A stretch of 13,340 bases of DNA from an uncultured Blautia sp. (GCA_900553515.1 USDN01000071.1:1-13340); one strand, 5' to 3'. Shown: positions 1 through 6,654, numbered from the stretch's first letter. The notes: generated by a model not told the origin, from the sequence alone. A program made the numbers and translations.

Positions 1-54
1 TCTCACTGTTTAGTTATCAAGGTTCTTTGTTTCTGTCTCTCAGACAGCTCGTTT
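1..54 (-). other. Probable rRNA-operon leader start (minus strand)
   Basis: Read on the minus strand, this stretch follows promoter P1. It begins with a small perfect hairpin (CTGTCT at 42-47 pairing with AGACAG at 33-38, three-base loop). It then contains GAACCTTGATAACTAAACAG, which resembles the CTTTGAAAACT-type boxA/antitermination sequence found in rRNA leaders of Bacillota just upstream of 16S rRNA. No rRNA sequence is visible, so the link to a 16S gene left of base 1 is inferred from the motif and the promoter array. A tRNA operon leader is the main alternative. Confidence 0.55.
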
Positions 55-83
55 AGTTTATCACATCTTTTTTTGTTTGTCAA
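55..83 (-). promoter_or_regulatory. Promoter P1 of tandem minus-strand array
   Basis: A perfect -35 box TTGACA (78-83, minus strand) is followed by a 17-base spacer and a -10 box TAAACT (55-60). A/T-rich sequence lies upstream of the -35. It is the promoter nearest the inferred stable-RNA operon, and transcription would start near 47-49. The sequence after the -10, GAGCTGTC, recurs after P3. Confidence 0.7.
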
Positions 84-148
84 GAACTTTTTTTCAAGTT
101 TTTTGAACTTTTTTCAGATGTTGTTCTTCCGTTTCAGAAGACTCGTTT

Positions 149-177
149 ATGTTATCACACTATTTTATGTTTGTCAA
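149..177 (-). promoter_or_regulatory. Promoter P2 of tandem minus-strand array
   Basis: A perfect -35 TTGACA (172-177) is followed by a 17-base spacer and a -10 TAACAT (149-154). It lies 94 bases from P1. The spacer and flanks resemble P1 (both start AACA after the -35 and end GTGTGA or TGTGA before the -10), suggesting duplication of one promoter unit. Confidence 0.7.
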
Positions 178-251
178 CAACTTTTTTATCTTTTTTCAAA
201 GTTTTTTAAATTGTTTCTTCAAAACAAACATTTTCTTGCGACAGCTCAATT

Positions 252-280
252 AGATTACCACTTTATCCAACATATGTCAA
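252..280 (-). promoter_or_regulatory. Promoter P3 of tandem minus-strand array
   Basis: A perfect -35 TTGACA (275-280) is followed by a 17-base spacer and a -10 TAATCT (252-257), 103 bases upstream of P2. Three perfect TTGACA boxes with identical spacing is the arrangement expected for a strong, growth-regulated rRNA operon. The rest of 1-310 holds only T/A-rich spacer on the plus strand and no credible gene. Confidence 0.7.
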
Positions 281-306
281 CACCTTTTTTCAAAATTTTT
301 CTCATA

Positions 307-335
307 TTGTAAACTATATCTTCTTTTAGTATAAT
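307..335 (+). promoter_or_regulatory. Promoter of cbiL-ABC exporter unit
   Basis: TTGTAA (307-312), a 17-base spacer and a perfect TATAAT (330-335) precede cbiL. Transcription should start near 342, leaving only about 30 bases of 5' leader before the ATG at 372. A ribosome binding site AAGGAGG lies at 357-363. The leader is too short to hold a cobalamin riboswitch. The -35 box sits 27 bases from the -35 of the divergent promoter P3. Confidence 0.75.
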
Positions 336-371
336 AGTAAGAAATACTATCTTTCTAAGGAGGAACTTATA

Positions 372-1067
372 ATGAAAGGAACTTTATACGGTGTAGGAGT
401 TGGACCCGGGGATCCCGAACTTATGACCCTGAAGGCAGTACGCCTGATCCGTGAAAATAAGGTCATCGCTGTTCCCGGCGCTGATCCCAGAGAAACTGTT
501 GCATATAAAATCGCTGTTCAGGCAGTTCCTGAACTTGCAGAAAAAGAGCTTTTACCTATTTACATGCCAATGACTCATGATCCGGAAGAACTGGAAAAAA
601 ATCATGCCAGGGGTGCAAAGGCTCTGGAGGAGATTCTTGACAGAGAAGAAAATATTGTATTCCTTACTCTTGGCGATCCATGTGTATACTCCACATTTTC
701 TTATCTGCAGAAACGTGTGGAAAAAGACGGCTACCATACAGAACTTGTCAGCGGGATTACATCCTTCTGCGCCGCCGCAGCCCGCCTGAACATTCCGCTT
801 TCAGAATGGAATGAACAGCTGCATGTAGTTCCGGCCGTTCACCGTCTTGACAGCACTTTGAATGAATCAGGAAATTATATCCTTATGAAATCCGGAAAAA
901 AAATGAATCAGGTAAAAGAAATCCTCGCCCAGAGTGGACGCGATGTCCTTATGGTTGAAAACTGTGGAATGGAAAACGAACATATTTACCGCAGTGTAGA
1001 AGAAATTCCGGACGATGCCGGATATTACTCCCTGATCATTGCCAAAGAAGCAAAAACACTGTCATGA
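372..1067 (+). CDS. cbiL: Cobalt-factor II / precorrin-2 C20-methyltransferase CbiL
   Basis: This 231-residue protein has the usual length of CbiL/CobI, which transfers the C20 methyl group from S-adenosylmethionine to cobalt-factor II (anaerobic route) or precorrin-2 early in corrin ring synthesis in the cytoplasm. Tetrapyrrole-methylase hallmarks are visible: the N-terminal GVGPGDPELMT loop (residues 9-19), LGDPCVYSTF (100-109) and VSGITSF (126-132), which form the SAM and substrate pocket. The start is clear, with AAGGAGG eight bases before ATG. The stop overlaps the next gene by four bases (ATGA), so the ABC ATPase is translationally coupled to it. It lies apart from, and opposite in strand to, the other cob genes of the window. 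The family call is secure; the anaerobic assignment rests on its Cbi-type neighbours. Confidence 0.93.
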   Translation: MKGTLYGVGVGPGDPELMTLKAVRLIRENKVIAVPGADPRETVAYKIAVQAVPELAEKELLPIYMPMTHDPEELEKNHARGAKALEEILDREENIVFLTLGDPCVYSTFSYLQKRVEKDGYHTELVSGITSFCAAAARLNIPLSEWNEQLHVVPAVHRLDSTLNESGNYILMKSGKKMNQVKEILAQSGRDVLMVENCGMENEHIYRSVEEIPDDAGYYSLIIAKEAKTLS

Positions 1068-1906
1068 TCGAAACAAAAAATCTGACGAAAACCTTTGACA
1101 GCTTCACAGCAGTAGACAATTTAAATCTAAAGATTGAATCTGGCGAGTTTTTCGGGCTGCTCGGACCTAATGGCGCAGGAAAAACAACAACCATCAGTCT
1201 TTTATCTACGCTTCTTCTTCCCACAAAGGGCGAAATCCTGATCAACGGTCAGACTCTTACACGAAACCGTCCGGATCTGAAGCGTAAGATCAGCGTAATC
1301 ACACAGGAATATTCCATGCGTCAGGATATGAACATGGATGAGATCATGGAATATCAGGGAAGACTTTATTTTATGCCCAAAAAAGAAATCCGCCGGAGGA
1401 CAGAAGAGCTTCTGGACTTCTGTGATCTTCTGAAATTCCGCAGGCGTACTGTAAGAAAGCTTTCCGGCGGAATGAAACGCAAGCTTATGGTATGCAGGGC
1501 GCTGCTTACCGATCCGGAAATCCTTCTTCTGGATGAACCTACGGCGGGAATGGACGCCTTATCAAGAAGACAGATGTGGAATCTTCTCCGAAAACTAAAC
1601 GGAAAAAATCTGACCATTCTTCTGACCACCCATTATATGGAAGAGGCGCAGTCCCTCTGCGGTCGCGTAGCGCTGATGGATCACGGAAAACTGGAAGAGA
1701 TCAATACACCATCTGGTCTTATTGACAGCCTTGGCAAATATGCAGTTGACGAAATGCTGCCTGAGGAAACAAAAAGTCATTATTTCCATCATCGTCAGGA
1801 AGCCATTGAATTCCTTTCCGGTCTTACCGGGCAGGCTGCTCTCAGGGAAACCACCCTGGAAGATGTTTTTGTGGAGCGGGCAGGCAGACACCTGTCCCCG
1901 TCATAA
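1064..1906 (+). CDS. ABC transporter ATP-binding protein, DrrA-type
   Basis: This 280-residue protein is the cytoplasmic ATPase of an ABC-2 type exporter. It shows Walker A GPNGAGKTT (residues 34-42), Q-loop Gln81, signature LSGGMKRK (133-140), Walker B ILLLDEP (153-159) and the H-loop His190. The C-terminal TLEDVFVERAG is the extension typical of the DrrA/CcmA-like exporter group rather than of importers such as BtuD or CbiO. The start codon overlaps the cbiL stop (ATGA) and has only a weak A/G-rich site upstream, so re-initiation after cbiL translation is likely. Its partner permease begins 12 bases after the stop. The substrate cannot be read from the sequence. Coupling to cbiL suggests a corrinoid, tetrapyrrole or metal-related role, but generic drug or lipid export is equally compatible with the fold. 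Confidence 0.9.
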   Translation: MIETKNLTKTFDSFTAVDNLNLKIESGEFFGLLGPNGAGKTTTISLLSTLLLPTKGEILINGQTLTRNRPDLKRKISVITQEYSMRQDMNMDEIMEYQGRLYFMPKKEIRRRTEELLDFCDLLKFRRRTVRKLSGGMKRKLMVCRALLTDPEILLLDEPTAGMDALSRRQMWNLLRKLNGKNLTILLTTHYMEEAQSLCGRVALMDHGKLEEINTPSGLIDSLGKYAVDEMLPEETKSHYFHHRQEAIEFLSGLTGQAALRETTLEDVFVERAGRHLSPS

Positions 1907-1918
1907 AGGAGGGATTCT

Positions 1919-2650
1919 ATGGGTATTATTACAATTTTATGGGAAAAATGGGTAGAATTCCGAAGAGATTTTTATAAGATCACTCTGGCAGCTATGATCG
2001 CGCCTTTGATGTATCTGGTAGTTTTTGGCATGGGAATCCAGACCATGTCCCATGGGGAGCCTTACCTGAACTTCCTGATCCCGGGTGTTGTGGCATTGAC
2101 TACCATGAACGGAAGTTTCAATGCCATTGCCCAGAATCTGAACGTACAGCGCCTTTATGAAAAAGCATTTGACCAGGTTATGATCTCTCCAACCCCTTTA
2201 TGGCAGTTTATTGCCGGACAGATCATTGGCGGAAGCCTTCGGGGGCTTTATGCAGGCGGGATCATCCTGATTCTTACTGCCCCTGTTGAAACCGGACTGA
2301 TCTTTAACGGCTGGTCCTTTTTCATCATGTTCCTGAACGGAGCTGTTTTTTCGGCTATCGGGGTAGTTGTTTCCTTCCTTGCCAAAAATCACGCAGATGT
2401 TCCGCGTTTTTCCAACTACATCATCATGCCTATGGCCTATCTGTGCAACACCTTTTTTTCAACAGAAAAGATCCCCGGGATTTTGGGAGATATCGTAAGC
2501 ATACTTCCTCTTTCTCAGACAAGCCAGATGATCCGCGGCATCTCCGCCGGCGGAGCCGTGAATTTTACAGGCGTCGGTATCCTTCTGGGCTATCTGGTCG
2601 CATTTACCGCCGGAGCTTCCTGGTTTATTTACAAAAAGAAAAATCTCTAA
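1919..2650 (+). CDS. ABC-2 type transporter permease
   Basis: This 243-residue membrane protein belongs to the ABC-2 (DrrB/NodJ-like) permease family. Hydrophobic segments lie roughly at residues 20-40, 50-70, 100-125, 130-155, 160-180 and 215-237, consistent with six membrane spans, and the C-terminus is a charged KKKNL tail on the cytoplasmic side. Family features include FLIPGVVAL near residue 52 and LPLSQTSQMIRG in the C-terminal half. AAAGGAGG (1905-1912) lies six bases before the ATG. It should form a dimer driven by the preceding ATPase and is the last gene of the unit; a terminator hairpin follows directly. There is no solute-binding protein nearby, which fits export rather than uptake. 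The substrate is unknown. Confidence 0.88.
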   Translation: MGIITILWEKWVEFRRDFYKITLAAMIAPLMYLVVFGMGIQTMSHGEPYLNFLIPGVVALTTMNGSFNAIAQNLNVQRLYEKAFDQVMISPTPLWQFIAGQIIGGSLRGLYAGGIILILTAPVETGLIFNGWSFFIMFLNGAVFSAIGVVVSFLAKNHADVPRFSNYIIMPMAYLCNTFFSTEKIPGILGDIVSILPLSQTSQMIRGISAGGAVNFTGVGILLGYLVAFTAGASWFIYKKKNL

Positions 2651-2653
2651 TAA

Positions 2654-2715
2654 AAAAATCCTTCTGCTGACATTTTGACATGTGTCCACACAGCCCTGTC
2701 TGCAGGAGGATTTTT
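2654..2715. terminator. Bidirectional intrinsic terminator
   Basis: AAAAATCCTTCTGC (2654-2667) pairs with GCAGGAGGATTTTT (2702-2715) with one mismatch (T2663/G2706, a G-U wobble in the plus-strand RNA). The stem extends after one T-T mismatch through GACA/TGTC (2669-2672 with 2697-2700). The stem base is A-rich on the left and T-rich on the right, so a U-run is produced in both directions. It lies between the convergent permease and HAD genes and can end both transcripts. Confidence 0.85.
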
Positions 2716-2734
2716 ATTAAACAATCCTGTAGTT

Positions 2735-3598
2735 TTATTCATCAAAACCAAAAAACTTTTCCAAGAATACAGCAGCCCCCTCATGATCGTTATCCTCAGT
2801 CACATAAGCAGCTGATTCTTTTATATGATCTGCGGCATTTCCCATTGCAACAGAAACCCCTGCCATTTTCAGCATTTCCAGGTCATTATCACTGTCGCCT
2901 ACAGCAATCACATGATCTTTGTCAATTCCAAGCTTTTCCATAACAGGAAGAAGCCCTCTGCCCTTATCTACTCCTCTGGCATTAAACTCAGCATTTCCGG
3001 GAACAGAAGAAGTCACGCAAACTTCCGGAACGCTGCTCCATGTTCTACGGACCGCAGCTCCATATTCCAGATCTTCAAAAAACAGATTTAATTTTTCTGC
3101 CTGGTTCAGAAGTGCTTTCTGTTCTCTGAGATTTTCAAGGTATGTATGTCCGTAAAGCATATATTCTGCAAATCTTCCCGGAATGTCCACATCAGAAAAC
3201 CTCTCCAGATCTGCCTTATCCGCATATACCTGTCCTTCTGTAAAAAATTCCACAAAATAAAGTATTTCTTTTCCTTCTGCCTTTACAAAAGCTTCCGTAT
3301 CTGCAAGAATACGCTCCGCTATTCCCTCCGGCATCGGAAAACGCTTCAGGACACAGGATTTTTTCCAGTCCCAGACGACTGCGCCGTTTTCCAGTACTGC
3401 ATAAGAAATTCCTTTCAGCGCAGACACAGCTGAGGGAAGGAGTCCAAGTGACCTTCCACTGGCCGGAACCACATAATGGCCTCCATCCAGAAGACGCCGC
3501 AAAATATCTGCAGTTCTTTTTGTCACCTCTCCCCGGCTGTTCAGAAGTGTTCCGTCCATATCCACTGCAATGATGTATCTTTCCTTTTCTTGTTTCAT
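2735..3598 (-). CDS. Cof-type HAD-IIB family phosphatase
   Basis: This 287-residue haloacid-dehalogenase phosphatase has nucleophile Asp13 and acid Asp15 in AVDMDGTLLNS, and the magnesium-binding GDSDND motif at 234-239 near the C-terminus. The long insert between the two halves of the core fits the C2B cap of Cof-type sugar or nucleotide phosphatases. I chose the ATG at 3598, after GAGG ten bases upstream, over an in-frame GTG at 3631 that overlaps the kinase and lacks a site. The kinase gene ends 19 bases upstream, so the two are probably one transcript. Known Cof-like enzymes dephosphorylate sugar phosphates, FMN or PLP (E. coli YbhA). Pairing with a B6 kinase makes PLP an attractive but unproven substrate here. 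Confidence 0.88.
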   Translation of the reverse strand: MKQEKERYIIAVDMDGTLLNSRGEVTKRTADILRRLLDGGHYVVPASGRSLGLLPSAVSALKGISYAVLENGAVVWDWKKSCVLKRFPMPEGIAERILADTEAFVKAEGKEILYFVEFFTEGQVYADKADLERFSDVDIPGRFAEYMLYGHTYLENLREQKALLNQAEKLNLFFEDLEYGAAVRRTWSSVPEVCVTSSVPGNAEFNARGVDKGRGLLPVMEKLGIDKDHVIAVGDSDNDLEMLKMAGVSVAMGNAADHIKESAAYVTEDNDHEGAAVFLEKFFGFDE

Positions 3599-3617
3599 CC
3601 TGTCCCAACCTCGCTTT

Positions 3618-4475
3618 TTATAATAATTCACTCAGATATTTTTCAAAGCATACGCCTTCATTCCGGTCTGTTCCTTCCGTCACCGTATCATGGACTGCTT
3701 TTGAAATAAACGCTGCCGCTTTCTGTACAGATTCTGTAATATCTGTTCCCTTTACCATTCCGGCGCTTAATACGGAAGCAAACAAATCTCCGGTTCCGGA
3801 GTAGCTGCCGCCCTCTTTTTTCACCTTTACCCAGGTATATCCTCTATGATCTGTAATCAGATTTCCCATGAAAGCATATCCGCCTTCTCCAAGATCAATA
3901 CCGGTAATCACTGCCTCCGTGCCAAAGGTATCTGTCAGTTTTTTTCCGATTTCCTGCACCTCTTCCATAAATTCTTTTTGATTCAGCCTGGACATCCGCT
4001 GCCATCTTTCATGTATTTTTTCTTTTCCATAAAAAAGCAGCAGAGCTTCTGTCAGGTTTGGCGTAATAATCGACGCTTTTTCTGCCAGAAGGCGCATTTT
4101 TTCACAAAGGACTTCTGTATAAATGGGATATTCTGCTCCATTGTCACCCATAATAGGATCTATTAGTATTCTTGTATTTCCACCGCCAAAAATTTCAATA
4201 AACTCCAGCACCACATCTGCCTGGGCTGCGCCAGAAAGAAATCCTGTATAAATACCATCCGGCCGGAATCCCATCTGATCCCAGCGAACCATGATCTCTT
4301 TCATATGCTCTGTATAATCGTCATAATAATAGGTATCAAAACCCGTCTGCGCACTCAGGATCGCCGTTGGAAGGGGGCAGGCCTGAACTCCCATTACGGA
4401 AATCACCGGAATGGCTGCCGTAAGAGAGCATTTTCCCATTCCTGAAAGATCATTGATCACTGCTATTTTTTTCAA
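3618..4475 (-). CDS. pdxK: Pyridoxal/pyridoxamine kinase
   Basis: This roughly 285-residue ribokinase-fold enzyme phosphorylates B6 vitamers to salvage PLP in the cytoplasm. The N-terminus KKIAVINDLSGMGKCSLTAA and the C-terminal GSYSGTGDLFAS, with catalytic Asp230, are typical of the pyridoxal/pyridoxamine kinase family. DPIMGDNG in the middle forms part of the nucleotide site. I prefer a TTG start at 4475, which has GAGGAG seven bases upstream and gives the usual MKKIAVIND start. An in-frame ATG at 4490 would add five residues but has no ribosome binding site. The gene faces away from the MocR regulator across a 127-base control region and is followed by a HAD phosphatase. A thiamine-type kinase (ThiD) is a remote alternative, but the motifs fit PdxK/PdxY better. 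Confidence 0.9.
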   Translation of the reverse strand: MKKIAVINDLSGMGKCSLTAAIPVISVMGVQACPLPTAILSAQTGFDTYYYDDYTEHMKEIMVRWDQMGFRPDGIYTGFLSGAAQADVVLEFIEIFGGGNTRILIDPIMGDNGAEYPIYTEVLCEKMRLLAEKASIITPNLTEALLLFYGKEKIHERWQRMSRLNQKEFMEEVQEIGKKLTDTFGTEAVITGIDLGEGGYAFMGNLITDHRGYTWVKVKKEGGSYSGTGDLFASVLSAGMVKGTDITESVQKAAAFISKAVHDTVTEGTDRNEGVCFEKYLSELL

Positions 4476-4491
4476 AACATTTCTCCTCATC

Positions 4492-4520
4492 TTGCATTCT
4501 TATGTACTATGCTATAGAAT
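4492..4520 (+). promoter_or_regulatory. Candidate promoter of the MocR/PdxR regulator
   Basis: TTGCAT (4492-4497), a 17-base spacer and TAGAAT (4515-4520) form a reasonable SigA-type promoter facing the regulator gene. It would give an untranslated leader of about 75 bases. An overlapping reading is the extended -10 TGCTATAGA (4510-4518). The boxes overlap the palindrome at 4509-4525. Confidence 0.45.
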
Positions 4521-4525
4521 AGCAT
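4509..4525. promoter_or_regulatory. Palindrome, candidate operator between pdxK and pdxR
   Basis: ATGCTAT and ATAGCAT form a perfect 7-base inverted repeat around AGA. Each strand reads TGCTAT followed by a T- or A-rich tail, so each arm doubles as an extended -10 (TGnTATnnT-like): plus-strand TGCTATAGA, minus-strand TGCTATTCT. A protein bound here would cover promoters for both divergent genes. The binding factor is presumably the MocR regulator, by analogy with divergent pdxR control regions. Confidence 0.4.
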
Positions 4526-4535
4526 CATCATGTAT

Positions 4536-4568
4536 CTTAAAAAACGACCAGTTTTTCCTATTTTTAAG
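4536..4568. repeat. Nested inverted repeats in pdxK-pdxR spacer
   Basis: CTTAAAAA (4536-4543) is inverted as TTTTTAAG (4561-4568). Within it, AAAAAC (4540-4545) is inverted as GTTTTT (4551-4556) around GACCA. CAGTTT occurs at 4549-4554 and again at 4573-4578, 24 bases apart on the same face of the helix. MocR regulators commonly bind direct repeats spaced by helical turns, so this is a second operator candidate, though A/T-rich sequence makes chance symmetry likely. Confidence 0.3.
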
Positions 4569-4602
4569 GGGACAGTTTAATTCACAGAAAGGAACTGACG
4601 CC

Positions 4603-5982
4603 ATGAAGCCACAGCAGGATCCAAAAGAATCCGCCAAAAAACAGAGTCTTTTTTTTACAAAAACAGAGTCCGATCATCCGGAGCATCTGTATCTGCAGGT
4701 CTGTCATTATTACCGCGACCTGATCCTGACCCGTCGTATGCAGCCAGGAAGCCGTATGCCATCTCTGCGGAGATGCTCTCAGGAACTTCAGCTGAGCCGT
4801 ACCACCATTGAAAACGCCTATCTCCAGCTTGCCGCAGACGGATATATTGTTTCCAAAGCCCAAAGCGGCTACTATGTTACAGATATTGCCCTGCAGACCC
4901 ATATAGAAAAAAAAGCTTCTCTGCCAGAAGAACCTCCCTGTCTGTATGATCTTTCTTCCTCCGGCGTAGACAGAGAAAGCTTCCGTTTTGATCTCTGGCA
5001 GAGGTATCTGAAAAGCGCCCTGCGCCAGAATGAACGTCTTCTCTCTTATGGCGAACCTCAGGGAGAAGCTGATTTCCGTCAGGTTCTGTCTGATTATGTA
5101 AGACAGCGTAGAAATATCGCCTGTTCCCCGGATGATATTGTAATAGGCGCCGGCGTCCAGAGCCTTCTGCAGATCCTCTGTCCTCTTTTAAAAGACAGAA
5201 AAACCGTTTCTTTTCCCACTTCTTCTTTTGTACAGGGAAGCACGGTTTTTTCTGATTTTGGTTTTGAGATCCGATATCGCAATAAGGACAGCGATGTGAT
5301 CTATGTTTCTCCTGCCCATATGACCAAATGGGGAGAAATCATGCCTGTGTCCAGACGTCTGGAGCTGATCCGCTATGCCGCCTCCGGCAGCAGCCTGATT
5401 ATTGAGGATGATTTTGAAAACGAATTTGTATATCTTCAAAAACCAACTCCCTCTCTTTTCAGTCTTGCGGGAGGACGAGGGGTTGTATATATGGGATCCT
5501 TTTCCAGGCTGCTCCTTCCCTCCATCCGTATCAGCTTTATGATCCTTCCTCCTGAACTGACAGAAAAATACCATGCCAAAGACTCTTTCTATAATCAGAC
5601 AGCCTCCAAGGCGGAGCAGATCGCCCTTTGTCAGTTTATCCGGGACGGACATCTTTCCGCCCAGAACCGCAGACTGAAACGACTTTATTCTGCCAAGCTG
5701 AAGGAGCTTCTTACTGTGGTAAAAGAAGTATTTGGAGACACCTCCAAAATCCAGATCGGAGCAGCCGGTACCAGCCTTGCCCTTACCCTTACCTGGAAAG
5801 GTTCCGGAGAAAGCCTGAAAAAAAAGGCGCGGGCTCACGGCCTGCGCCTGAAGATACTCCGGGAGGATACGGAATCTGTCACCGTGCTTCTTTCCTGTTC
5901 CTCTCTCCCCACAGCAGATTTTCATCCGGCCTGTAAGCTTCTGAAAGAAGTGATTTCAGAAAATTCCGGTTCTGCCATTTGA
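4603..5982 (+). CDS. MocR/PdxR-family regulator with altered PLP site
   Basis: This 459-residue protein joins an N-terminal GntR-type winged helix (about residues 27-95, with PSLRRCSQELQLSRTTIENAY as recognition region) to a fold-type I aminotransferase-like domain (about 115-455). This is the MocR architecture, whose PdxR branch senses PLP. It is divergent from pdxK, the classic PdxR setting. The start is the ATG at 4603 after AAAGGA; in-frame codons farther upstream run into pdxK. Conserved effector-domain landmarks are VSPAH, MPVSRRLELI, IEDDFENEF and GSFSRLLLPSIRIS. Two expected PLP residues differ: the Schiff-base lysine of the usual FSK motif is Arg302, and the tyrosine of the usual EDDY motif is Phe271, while Asp270 is kept. 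It may bind PLP without a covalent link, or another ligand. The family is secure; B6 control is inferred. Confidence 0.87.
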   Translation: MKPQQDPKESAKKQSLFFTKTESDHPEHLYLQVCHYYRDLILTRRMQPGSRMPSLRRCSQELQLSRTTIENAYLQLAADGYIVSKAQSGYYVTDIALQTHIEKKASLPEEPPCLYDLSSSGVDRESFRFDLWQRYLKSALRQNERLLSYGEPQGEADFRQVLSDYVRQRRNIACSPDDIVIGAGVQSLLQILCPLLKDRKTVSFPTSSFVQGSTVFSDFGFEIRYRNKDSDVIYVSPAHMTKWGEIMPVSRRLELIRYAASGSSLIIEDDFENEFVYLQKPTPSLFSLAGGRGVVYMGSFSRLLLPSIRISFMILPPELTEKYHAKDSFYNQTASKAEQIALCQFIRDGHLSAQNRRLKRLYSAKLKELLTVVKEVFGDTSKIQIGAAGTSLALTLTWKGSGESLKKKARAHGLRLKILREDTESVTVLLSCSSLPTADFHPACKLLKEVISENSGSAI

Positions 5983-6012
5983 TTTAATCAGACAGAATCA
6001 TTCCGGCATATC

Positions 6013-6654
6013 TCAGTCTCTTCGATTATCGATCATATAAAGCAGGGCGTTGCAGATGCAGGCGGCAATATTGCTGCCTCCCTTGCGGCCCCTTGCCACG
6101 ATATAGGGCGCGCCGGATTCCATAATCAGCTCCTTGGACTGAACCACATTAACAAAACCTACCGGAACACCGATGATCAGCTCCGGATCCAGCTTTCCTT
6201 CCTGAATCAACTCATAAAGACGTACCAGAGCTGTAGGTGCATTTCCTATGGCAAAAATCAGTTTTTTATCAAGGGCAGCCGCCTTATCCATGCTGGCTGT
6301 GGCCCTTGTTGTACCATTTTTCTTTGCTGTTTCCGCTACATCTTCATCAGACATAAAGCAGTAAACTTCTCCGCCATAGCGGGCAAGCGCTCTCTTATTG
6401 ATGCCGGATTTCGCCATCTGGGTATCAGTAACGATACACGCTCCGTTCCGGATAGCTTCCATTGCTTTTTCAATTACATCCGGCGAAAAACACAGATTGT
6501 CCGCATAATCAAAATCTGCACTGGTATGAATGCATCGTTTTACTACAAGCTCGGTTCCCGGAATCAGCTTTTTATCCCCCAGTTCTTCGGTAATAATTTC
6601 AAAGCTTCTTTTTTCGATATCCATTGGTTTTACGTTTTCAAGTTCAACCTTCAT
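6013..6654 (-). CDS. cbiC: Cobalt-precorrin-8 methylmutase CbiC
   Basis: This 213-residue protein is the methylmutase that shifts the methyl group from C11 to C12 of (cobalt-)precorrin-8, giving (cobyr)hydrogenobyrinic acid. The KRCIHTSADFDYADN motif places the catalytic histidine at residue 43, the same number as in characterised CobH. The C-terminal half has GVPVGFVNVVQSKE and RGRKGGSNIAA, both typical of the family. I chose the ATG at 6654, preceded by GGAGGG at seven bases, over an in-frame TTG at 6669 that sits inside that ribosome site. The start overlaps the end of cbiP by 11 bases, so the two are coupled. It is the last cob gene of the operon and converges on the MocR regulator with 30 bases between stops and no clear terminator. 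Confidence 0.94.
   Translation of the reverse strand: MKVELENVKPMDIEKRSFEIITEELGDKKLIPGTELVVKRCIHTSADFDYADNLCFSPDVIEKAMEAIRNGACIVTDTQMAKSGINKRALARYGGEVYCFMSDEDVAETAKKNGTTRATASMDKAAALDKKLIFAIGNAPTALVRLYELIQEGKLDPELIIGVPVGFVNVVQSKELIMESGAPYIVARGRKGGSNIAACICNALLYMIDNRRD

Noticed and set aside
73..312. A 79-codon open frame on the plus strand rich in Phe and Leu
   Set aside because: It arises from T-rich sequence over the three minus-strand promoters, has no ribosome binding site and no recognisable family.
4411..4602. A longer start for the MocR regulator at 4411
   Set aside because: It would overlap the 5' part of pdxK and place a hydrophobic, unrelated stretch before the winged helix; the ATG at 4603 has a ribosome site and the usual N-terminus.
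5970..5995. Small palindrome TGATTTAATCA (5980-5990) as a terminator between the regulator and cbiC
   Set aside because: The stem is short, A/T-rich, has almost no loop and no T-run.
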